From contig NZ_JALHRX010000005.1 in NCBI RefSeq assembly GCF_023952475.1, positions 1-64,000 of the forward strand: 64,000 bases of DNA. The letters run 5' to 3'. The position numbers and the translations under genes were made by a program. This stretch comes from Cupriavidus sp. WGlv3. Its GTDB lineage: Bacteria > Pseudomonadota > Gammaproteobacteria > Burkholderiales > Burkholderiaceae. A model generated the notes under the pieces. The model did no database searches. It was not told the origin of the DNA and worked only from the letters and a program-made list of their open reading frames with translations. Shown one piece after another: positions 21,062 to 27,931 of the stretch. Position 1 is the stretch's first letter. The number at the start of each line of letters is the position of its first letter.

Positions 21062-21463
21062 ATGAACGCGCCGTTCCCTCTCCGCACGGAATGCCCGCCC
21101 GGTGCCTGCATCTGCGGGCGTGAAGCGCTGCTGAGCGACCCCGATGCCGACCTGCGCGTGCTGCGCCTGACCCGCGCCGAGGAAAAGCGGCTGGTCGAAC
21201 GGCTCGAAAACCTGACCAGCCTGGCCGAGCTGCAACGGATGGAGGGCCTGATGCAGGCCCAGCTCGGCATCGTGCTGAGCATCACGCCCAGCGCGCGCGG
21301 CGTGCGCACCGTGCGCGGCATCAGCATCCAGGTGCTGGAGCAGCCCGGCCTGTGCCGCAAGATCCGCCAGTCGATCCCGTCGGCGATCCGGCGCAGCATG
21401 GAGGCGCACCCCGAGATCGCCTACGCGATCGTCGATGCGCACGACCTGCTGGGCGGAGCCTGA
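21062..21463 (+). CDS. Hypothetical protein with N-terminal CPPGACICG cluster
   Basis: 133 residues with no recognised domain. The first 20 residues contain three closely placed cysteines (ECPPGACICGREALL), possibly a metal site, followed by an acidic/basic helical stretch and a C-terminal part (LEQPGLCRKIRQSIPSAIRRS) with a further Cys. No Shine-Dalgarno sequence is visible. It is divergent from the DUF1993 gene and converges with the DUF2239 gene ten bases away. Confidence 0.6.
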   Translation: MNAPFPLRTECPPGACICGREALLSDPDADLRVLRLTRAEEKRLVERLENLTSLAELQRMEGLMQAQLGIVLSITPSARGVRTVRGISIQVLEQPGLCRKIRQSIPSAIRRSMEAHPEIAYAIVDAHDLLGGA

Positions 21464-21472
21464 ACGCGCCGC

Positions 21473-22102
21473 TCAGCCGTTGCTGTGCGCCAGCAGCAGG
21501 GCGTGTTCGCGCACATCCGCCGGCCAGTCCGCGATCTGCCTGGCGAACCCTTCCAGGTCGTTGGCGAACAGCGCCCGGCTTGCTTCCTCGAAACCGGCCA
21601 GGTCGCCGGCAATCGCCACCATGAAGTGATACGCACGCTCGCTGGCCACGCGGCTGCGGTCCTTGCCGGCGTGCTCGCGGCGCGCCTGCTCGACCAGCTT
21701 GCGCAGCGCCACCGACGCGCCGCCCGGCTGCGCGGCCAGCCACTCCCAGTGGCGCGGCAGCAGCGTCACCTCGCGCGACACCACGCCCAGCTTTGGGCGG
21801 CCACGGCCGCGCGGTTCGGCCGCTTGCGGGCCAGCGCCACCCTTGCCGCCCTCGCCGGCCGCCGGCTGCGGCGCGGCCAGCTGTGCCGCGCGCACTGCCG
21901 ACCGTTCAAGGATCTCGTCTTCGGTGCCGCTGGTATCCAGGTCGATCGAGCGGCCGGTGCTGTCGTCGAATACCAGCACCGGCCCGGCCGCGCCGTTGTC
22001 CAGGGCCCGTCTTAGCGCCAGCGCGTTGTCCGGCAGCGGACCCGAGGCAATGCGGCGGTGGCCGTCGAAGGTGGTGAAGTGGTGAGGCGTGGGCGCGGTC
22101 AT
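21473..22102 (-). CDS. DUF2239 family protein
   Basis: 209 residues. N-terminal FTTFDGHRRIASG plus the C-terminal LLPRHWEWLAAQPGGASVALRK and HFMVAIAGDL match DUF2239, a family without known function. The middle is an Ala/Gly/Pro linker. The ATG lies about 30 bases downstream of a predicted transcription start, so the in-frame ATG at 22132 is too close to that point to be used. A clear promoter flanked by two operator-like palindromes precedes it. Confidence 0.78.
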   Translation of the reverse strand: MTAPTPHHFTTFDGHRRIASGPLPDNALALRRALDNGAAGPVLVFDDSTGRSIDLDTSGTEDEILERSAVRAAQLAAPQPAAGEGGKGGAGPQAAEPRGRGRPKLGVVSREVTLLPRHWEWLAAQPGGASVALRKLVEQARREHAGKDRSRVASERAYHFMVAIAGDLAGFEEASRALFANDLEGFARQIADWPADVREHALLLAHSNG

Positions 22103-22138
22103 GGCAGGTCTGCGAAAGAGAAACATGAACATCGCGAA

Positions 22139-22166
22139 ATATTACCCGGATAAAATAAGAAGTCAA
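22139..22166 (-). promoter_or_regulatory. Predicted sigma-70 promoter of the DUF2239 gene
   Basis: On the minus strand, -35 TTGACT (22161-22166) and -10 TAATAT (22139-22144) are separated by 16 bases. It would start transcription about 30 bases before the ATG. The two ATTACCCGG-type boxes sit one just upstream of the -35 and one over the -10 and spacer, the classic layout for repression. Confidence 0.6.
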
Positions 22167-22181
22167 TATTACCCGGGTAAT
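22141..22181. promoter_or_regulatory. Two operator-like palindromes at the DUF2239 promoter
   Basis: ATTACCCGGGTAAT at 22168-22181 is a perfect 14-bp palindrome. ATTACCCGGATAAA at 22141-22154 is an imperfect copy (two mismatches). Their starts are 27 bp apart. They flank and overlap the predicted promoter. The cognate protein is unknown. Confidence 0.65.
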
Positions 22182-22285
22182 TTATATCGATCCGTCCATA
22201 CGGGTGTAGGACCGCGCCCGATACCTGCGCCGGCATCACTGACCTATCACTGAGACATAGGCGGAACAAGCGGAGGTCGGGCGGC

Positions 22286-23815
22286 ATGACGATTTCATAC
22301 TGGACAGCCGGGACAACCCTTTCCAGCCCGCCCCTGGATGGCGAGGCGACCTGCGACGCCTGCGTCATCGGCGCGGGCATCGCCGGGCTGTCCGTCGCCT
22401 ATGAACTGGCCGCCGCCGGACAGGTCGTGATCGTGATCGATGCGGACGGGCCTGGCGCCGGTGAAACCGGCAGGACCACCGCGCACCTGATGACGGCCTT
22501 CGACGATTATTTTTTCTACATCGAACGCCACCTCGGGCATCAGGCGGCACGGCAGGTGGCCCAGAGTCACGCGGCGGCGGTGGCGCGGATGGAGTCGATC
22601 TGCGCAGCGGAGGCCATCGACTGCGACTTCCGGCGGGTCGACGGCTTCCTCTTTGCCGAATCGTCCGATGGCGAGGATCTGCTGTCGAAGGAACTGGATG
22701 CGGCGCACCGGGCCGGCCTCGACGACGTCGAGCGGGTCACCGACGTGCCCACCGGCAAGGTGGCGCTGCGCTCGGCACTGCGGTTCCCGCGGCAAGGGCA
22801 GCTCCATCCGCTGAAGTACCTGGGCGGCCTGGTCGACGCGATCCAGCGCCGCGGCGGCAGGGTCTACGGCAAGACCCGCGCCATGCAGGTCGAAGATGGC
22901 CGGCCCGCCACCGTGCGCACCGACAGCGGCGCGCGCATCGAAGCCGGCAACGTCATCGTCGCCACCAATACGCCGTTTATCGACCGCTTTGCCATCCATA
23001 CCAAGCAGGCCGCGTACCGGACCTTCGTGGTGGGCATGAAGGTGCCGCGCGGCAGCATGCCGCTGTGCCAGTTCTGGGACACGCTCGATCCCTACCATTA
23101 CGTGCGCATCGCCGGCGACCTCGACGCCGGCTGCCAGCTGCTGATCAGCGGCGGCGAGGATCACAAGGTCGGCCAGGCGGACGATGCCGGGCAGCGCTTC
23201 GGCAGGCTGGTCGACTGGACCCGCCAGCGCTTCCCGGTGGTCGACGAACCCGTGTTCGCGTGGTCGGGCCAGGTGATGGAGCCGGTCGACGGGGTCGCCT
23301 TTATCGGCCGCAACCCCGGCGATACCAACGTCTATGTCGTCACCGGCGATTCCGGCAACGGCATGACTCACGGCGCCATTGCCGGCATGCTGATCCGCGA
23401 CCAGATCACCGACCGCACCAATGACTGGGCCGACCTTTACGATCCCTCCCGCAAGTCGGTAACGGCCGTGGTCGAGTATGCGCGCGAGAACGCCAATGTG
23501 GTGGCCCAGTACGCCGACTGGCTCGGCAAGGACGACGGCGTCGCGCTCGATGCCATCGCCCCGGGCGCAGGGCATGTGGTCAAGGCCGGCGGCCGCCACG
23601 TGGCCGCGTTCCGCGATGCGGATGGCGGCCTGCACACCTTCGATGCGACCTGCCCGCACCTGAAATGCCTGGTCCAGTGGAACAGCCTGGAGCAATCCTT
23701 CGATTGCCCCTGCCATGGCTCGCGCTTCGGCGTCGATGGCTCGGTGCTGCATGGTCCGGCGAAAGGTGGACTGGAGCCCGTCGACCTGACACGGGACGAC
23801 CAGCGCCATCATTGA
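22286..23815 (+). CDS. FAD-dependent amine/amino-acid oxidoreductase with C-terminal Rieske domain
   Basis: 509 residues. An N-terminal FAD-binding DAO/DadA-like domain (GxGxxG in CVIGAGIAGLSVAYE near residue 30, and HPLKYLGGLVDAI) is fused to a C-terminal Rieske domain. The iron-sulfur ligands are C456-P-H458 and C474-P-C476-H477, the canonical C-x-H...C-x2-H. The same layout occurs in YhfW-type proteins of bacilli. The electrons may therefore go from flavin to the 2Fe-2S centre rather than to oxygen. Substrate is unknown; next to polyamine genes a polyamine or amino acid is plausible. GGAGG precedes the ATG. Confidence 0.82.
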   Translation: MTISYWTAGTTLSSPPLDGEATCDACVIGAGIAGLSVAYELAAAGQVVIVIDADGPGAGETGRTTAHLMTAFDDYFFYIERHLGHQAARQVAQSHAAAVARMESICAAEAIDCDFRRVDGFLFAESSDGEDLLSKELDAAHRAGLDDVERVTDVPTGKVALRSALRFPRQGQLHPLKYLGGLVDAIQRRGGRVYGKTRAMQVEDGRPATVRTDSGARIEAGNVIVATNTPFIDRFAIHTKQAAYRTFVVGMKVPRGSMPLCQFWDTLDPYHYVRIAGDLDAGCQLLISGGEDHKVGQADDAGQRFGRLVDWTRQRFPVVDEPVFAWSGQVMEPVDGVAFIGRNPGDTNVYVVTGDSGNGMTHGAIAGMLIRDQITDRTNDWADLYDPSRKSVTAVVEYARENANVVAQYADWLGKDDGVALDAIAPGAGHVVKAGGRHVAAFRDADGGLHTFDATCPHLKCLVQWNSLEQSFDCPCHGSRFGVDGSVLHGPAKGGLEPVDLTRDDQRHH

Positions 23816-23908
23816 ACGGGGAGGCACGCCGCGCCGGCATTGCGATGGCATTGCGATGGCGCGGCGAACGCACGGGCCCGTGCGCGCCCGGAACGTAAAG
23901 GAGTCGCC

Positions 23909-24349
23909 ATGCTCACTCCCGCCAGCATTGCCAAGCACCCGATCCATCCGATGCTGATCACCATCCCCATCGGCTTGTGGATCTTTTCCTTTGCCTGCGA
24001 CCTGATCCGCTATTTCGGCGGCGACAGTCCCAACTGGCCGGTGGTGGCCTTCTATGCCATGGTCGGCGGCATCATCGGCGCGCTGCTCGCGGCCCTGCCC
24101 GGCCTGATCGACCTGCTGTCGCTGCCCAGCGGCATCCGCCGCATCGCGCTGCTGCACATGGGCATCAACCTGACCGTGGTCGCGCTCTATGTGATCAACG
24201 CCTGGTGGCGCATGCGCGGCGCCGGTGCCGGCGCGATCGTGCTGTCGGCGATCGCCATCGGCCTGCTGGTGGTGTCAGGCTGGCTGGGCGGGAAGATGGT
24301 GCATGTCCATGGCGTGGGCGTGCAGACCCCGCCGGCACCACTGCGGTGA
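23909..24349 (+). CDS. DUF2231 membrane protein
   Basis: 146 residues with four hydrophobic segments, opening with ASIAKHPIHPMLITIPIGLWI, the hallmark of DUF2231. Members are often found next to Rieske or cytochrome genes and may bind haem through conserved His, but no function is proven. AAAGGAG before the ATG fixes the start. It directly follows the Rieske-FAD gene on the same strand (93 bp), suggesting a membrane partner for it. Confidence 0.8.
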   Translation: MLTPASIAKHPIHPMLITIPIGLWIFSFACDLIRYFGGDSPNWPVVAFYAMVGGIIGALLAALPGLIDLLSLPSGIRRIALLHMGINLTVVALYVINAWWRMRGAGAGAIVLSAIAIGLLVVSGWLGGKMVHVHGVGVQTPPAPLR

Positions 24350-24361
24350 TGAAGCTGGCCG

Positions 24362-25672
24362 TTACAGCAGGTCGCGCAGCTTGTAGTACCACATCCCCAG
24401 CACCAGCGCGGGGGTCCTGAACAGCGCGCCGCCCGGGAAGCGGTGATGCCGGATGCGGGTAAAGACATCGAATCTCGACGCATCGCCGCTCATCGCCTCG
24501 GCGATCAGTTTCCCGGCCATGCCGGCAAACGACAGCCCGTGGCCGGAGAACCCCTGCGCATAGTAGAGGTTGGTGCCGATGCGGCCCAGGTCGGGCGCCC
24601 GGTTCATGGTGATATCGACGAAGCCGCCCCAGGAATAATCGATATTCAGGTCCGCCGTTTGCGGGAAGACCTGCAGCATGCGCGCGCGGATGCGCTGCAC
24701 CAGGTTCCCCGGCGGGCGCGCGCTGAAGGTCTCGCCGGCGCCGAACAGCAGGCGGTTGTCGGCACTGAGACGGAAATAGTCGACGATCAGGTTGTTGTCG
24801 GATACCGCGACCCGGCTCGGCATCAGCGCGGCGGCGCGTTGCGCATCCATCGGCTCGGTGGCGATCATGTACGTTCCCACCGGCATGATGCGCGCCGCGA
24901 TTTCCGGCGCGAGATGATCGCCGAACTCGCCCAGGTAAACGTTGCCCGCCAGCACCACCTGCCGGCACCGCACTTCGCCCTCGGCGGTCTTCACCACTGG
25001 CGCCTGGTCGCGCTCGACGCGATAGGCGGCCGAATTCTCGAACACCTCGACCCCCTGCCGGCGCGCCGCGGCGCCCAGCCCGAGGCAGTACTTCAGCGGA
25101 TGCAGGTGGCCCGAGTGCGGGTCATACGCCCCCGCGACGAAGCGGTCGCTGGCGACATGGCGGCCAAGATGCGGGCGTTCGATCCATTCGAGCGGATAGT
25201 CATAGCGCTCGTGCATATGGCGCACCCAGCGGCGCAGGCCGTCGACCTTGTGCGCCCTTGGCGCCAGCGTCAGGTAGCCGCGCACGTGGTCGCAGTCGAT
25301 GCCGTAGGTGGCGATGCGCTGCTCCAGCAGGCGCATGCCCTCGACCGATGCATTCCACGCCGCCTGCGCCAGCTCGGCCGGGCACTGGCGCTCGATCGCG
25401 CCCTCTCCCTCCGCGCCGAAGCCCACGATGGCCTGGCCGCCATTGCGCCCGGAAGCGCCCCAGCCGATCCGGTGCGCCTCGAGCAGCGCCACGTGAAAGC
25501 CGCGCGCGGACAGCTCCAGCGCGCACGACAGGCCGGCATAGCCGCCCCCCACCACGCATACCTCCGCGTCCGTGCGCCCCTGCAGCGGCTGGCTCGGCGC
25601 CGGCCGCGCGACGCTCGCCTCGTAGTACGAGTTCTCGATGACGCCCAGTTCCTTTTGCAGCAGCCCCGACAT
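24362..25672 (-). CDS. puuB: FAD-dependent oxidoreductase, gamma-glutamylputrescine oxidase-like
   Basis: 436 residues of the DAO family with CVVGGGYAGLSCALEL and GASGRNGGQ near the N-terminus and a C-terminal FSGHGLSFAGMAGKLIAEA. This pattern matches PuuB, which oxidises gamma-glutamyl-putrescine to the aldehyde in putrescine degradation. Assignment to that exact substrate is from similarity and from the neighbouring homospermidine synthase. The ATG at the MSGLLQKELG start gives the usual length; the upstream frame is not conserved. It is the second gene on the minus strand, 32 bp after hss. Confidence 0.72.
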   Translation of the reverse strand: MSGLLQKELGVIENSYYEASVARPAPSQPLQGRTDAEVCVVGGGYAGLSCALELSARGFHVALLEAHRIGWGASGRNGGQAIVGFGAEGEGAIERQCPAELAQAAWNASVEGMRLLEQRIATYGIDCDHVRGYLTLAPRAHKVDGLRRWVRHMHERYDYPLEWIERPHLGRHVASDRFVAGAYDPHSGHLHPLKYCLGLGAAARRQGVEVFENSAAYRVERDQAPVVKTAEGEVRCRQVVLAGNVYLGEFGDHLAPEIAARIMPVGTYMIATEPMDAQRAAALMPSRVAVSDNNLIVDYFRLSADNRLLFGAGETFSARPPGNLVQRIRARMLQVFPQTADLNIDYSWGGFVDITMNRAPDLGRIGTNLYYAQGFSGHGLSFAGMAGKLIAEAMSGDASRFDVFTRIRHHRFPGGALFRTPALVLGMWYYKLRDLL

Positions 25673-25704
25673 CGCCTTCGGCTCCGGTTGCGCCTGGCCT
25701 GCGC

Positions 25705-27132
25705 CTATGGCACGCGCACGTTGACGAACTGCCAGGGGTCTTCGTCGCCCGCTTCCGGATACAGCTGCGAGTGCTGCGACAGCGGCGTCCATTCGCCATA
25801 GACGCCTACCAGCTCGCCCAGGTAGGGCCGCGCGATGCGCAGCACGGCTTCGTAATCCAGGTCATCGGGTTCGACCACGCCCGCGCGCGGATGCTCCAGC
25901 GCCCAGACCACGCCGCCCAGGATGCCGGCGGCCACCTGCAGGCTGGTGGCGGTATTGTGTTCCACCAGTTGCCGGGCCTGTTCCGTGGTCAGCCGGGAGC
26001 CGTACCAGTAGACGCCGCGCGCATTGCCCATCAGCAGCACCCCGAGCTCGTCCCTGCCGGCGACGATGTCGTCGCGCAGGATGCGCTGCTGGTCCTGCTT
26101 GCGCCCGCCGTTGCCCATCAGTTCGTCGATCGACAGCAGCGCGTCGTCGCAGGGGCGGTAGGCGTAGTGCACCGTCGGCCGGTAAACGACCTCGCCGTTG
26201 TCGCGCAGGGTCAGGTGATCGGCAATCGAGATCGATTCGCCGTGCGTGATCAGAAAGCCGTGGTAGGGGCCGCCCAGCGGGGTCCAGCTGCGCACGCGCG
26301 TGCCGAATCCCGGCCGCGTCAGGTACACCGCCGCATCCGAGCCGAACCCGTGCCGCCGCGCATCCGCCGGCCAGTGCCGCTCGTGCGTGCCCCAGCCGAG
26401 CTCGGCTGGTTGCATCCCTTCCTCGATGAAGGCGTCGACCGACCACGTATTGATGAACTCGTTGGCAACCTTGCGCCGGTCGCCAACCTGCGTGTCCTGC
26501 TCGGCGATATGGATGGCGCGGATATCGAGCTGCCGCGCCAGTGCCGCCCAGTCCTCGAAGCTGGCCGGGGCTTCATGGTCGACGTCGTTGTCCGCCGCGA
26601 TATTGACCAGCGCCTGCTTGACCAATGCCGACACCAGGCCCGGGTTGGCGCCCTGCGTCAGGATCGCGGTGGGCCCGTCGCGCTTGTCGAGGCGGAACGC
26701 CAGCACGCCTTCGCGCAGGGCATAGTTGCTGCGACGTGACAGCGGCGCGGCGGGGTCCGTGGCACCGCCCGTCCAGGGCTCGATCGAGGTATCCAGGTAC
26801 AGCGCGCCGTGCTCCCAGCAATAGCGCACCAGCGCCTCGCTCGAGACATTGACCGACAGGTTCAGCAGGAAGTCGCCCTCGCCAGCAAGGTCCTGCAGGA
26901 CCTGCTTGTGGTTTTCCTCGGTCAGCGCCTTGGTCACCACGCGGATGCCATAACTTTGCGCAACCGAGAGATCGTTGCCAGCCGGACAGATCACGGTGAT
27001 CTGCCCCGGCGTGATGTCGAGATGGCGCAGCAGCACCGGCAACACGGAACGCGCGATGCTGCCGAAACCGACGATCAGCATGCGGCCATCCAGTCCGCCG
27101 AATTTCTTGAAAGTGGTTGCCGGCGAGTCCAT
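25705..27132 (-). CDS. hss: Homospermidine synthase
   Basis: 475 residues, full length for bacterial homospermidine synthase. It makes sym-homospermidine from two putrescine molecules, or from spermidine and putrescine, with NAD+ as a cycling cofactor. N-terminal Rossmann motif VGFGSIARSVLPVL near residue 21, followed by the conserved ILTQGANPGLVS and EWTPLS sections of the saccharopine-dehydrogenase-like fold. GGGAG precedes the ATG. With the PuuB-like gene 32 bp downstream it forms a two-gene polyamine unit. Confidence 0.88.
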   Translation of the reverse strand: MDSPATTFKKFGGLDGRMLIVGFGSIARSVLPVLLRHLDITPGQITVICPAGNDLSVAQSYGIRVVTKALTEENHKQVLQDLAGEGDFLLNLSVNVSSEALVRYCWEHGALYLDTSIEPWTGGATDPAAPLSRRSNYALREGVLAFRLDKRDGPTAILTQGANPGLVSALVKQALVNIAADNDVDHEAPASFEDWAALARQLDIRAIHIAEQDTQVGDRRKVANEFINTWSVDAFIEEGMQPAELGWGTHERHWPADARRHGFGSDAAVYLTRPGFGTRVRSWTPLGGPYHGFLITHGESISIADHLTLRDNGEVVYRPTVHYAYRPCDDALLSIDELMGNGGRKQDQQRILRDDIVAGRDELGVLLMGNARGVYWYGSRLTTEQARQLVEHNTATSLQVAAGILGGVVWALEHPRAGVVEPDDLDYEAVLRIARPYLGELVGVYGEWTPLSQHSQLYPEAGDEDPWQFVNVRVP

Positions 27133-27383
27133 CGCGTGCTCCCGAGATACCGCCGCTGCGGAGATGACTTCTATCTCTCATAAGCAATCCGCATGCCGGT
27201 CGGCGGGCGTGTGCCATGCGCAGCGATATGCCGCTGCCTGCTGCCGCGCACACCGCCCCATGTGGCCTCAGGTAACTATTGCCACCTCACACCGGCAAAG
27301 CTTGCAACGGTGTGCGCGCCAACATCCGCGCCGGGCTGGAACGCCCCTTGCGGCTACCGTGCTTCCAATGCAAGGAGACGACG

Positions 27384-27845
27384 ATGAAAGCTCGGAGATG
27401 GATGATGGCCTGGCTTGCCTGCACGGCGCTGGCAAGCGGCGCGGCACTGGCACAGGGTGCCGGCGGCGCTGGCGGTGGCTCGGGCGGCAGCTCGGGCGGC
27501 GGCAGCGCCGGCACGGGCCCGTCGGGCTCGACCGGCACGCCGGGCAGCCCGGGCACGCCCGGTACCGGCACCAGCATGACCGACGGCGGCGGCAAGGCCG
27601 CCAGCGGCGACATGCACGGCAGCTCGCGCTCGTCGGCCGGCAAGCGGCATGGCACCGATGCAGGCGCCGGCCGCGCGGCGGGGGCATCGGGCGTGGCCGC
27701 ACCCTCCGGCTCGACCGGTTCGCCGTCCGTGACCGGCTCGGGGACCACGCGTAGCGGCGGACTGGACGCGCCCAGCACGGGCACCGGCGGGACCGGCACC
27801 ACCGGACCGTCGGGCGGCGCGCCCGGAACCGGCATGGGGCGCTGA
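27384..27845 (+). CDS. Secreted Gly/Ser/Thr-rich low-complexity protein
   Basis: 153 residues: a typical signal peptide (MKARRWMMAWL..., cleavage after ALA-Q near residue 24) and then almost only Gly, Ser, Thr, Pro and Ala with repeated GSTGTPGSPGTPGTG-like blocks. No domain recognised. It may be a cell-surface or extracellular linker-like protein. AAGGAG before the ATG supports the gene, and its base composition matches its neighbours. Function unknown. Confidence 0.65.
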   Translation: MKARRWMMAWLACTALASGAALAQGAGGAGGGSGGSSGGGSAGTGPSGSTGTPGSPGTPGTGTSMTDGGGKAASGDMHGSSRSSAGKRHGTDAGAGRAAGASGVAAPSGSTGSPSVTGSGTTRSGGLDAPSTGTGGTGTTGPSGGAPGTGMGR

Positions 27846-27900
27846 GCTCGCTGACTGGGGGCGCTGACTGAGCTCGCTGACTGAGCTTGCTAGCTGAGCG
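27841..27900. repeat. Short 13-bp tandem repeats after the Gly-rich gene
   Basis: GCTGACTGAGCT occurs at 27863-27874 and 27876-27887 (period 13), with degraded copies on both sides (GCTGAGCTCGCTGACTG at the start). It lies between the Gly-rich gene and the stop of the converging autotransporter gene and may have arisen by slippage. Confidence 0.5.
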
Positions 27901-27931
27901 CGGACAGCAGCACGGACGCGGCGCCCACCGG

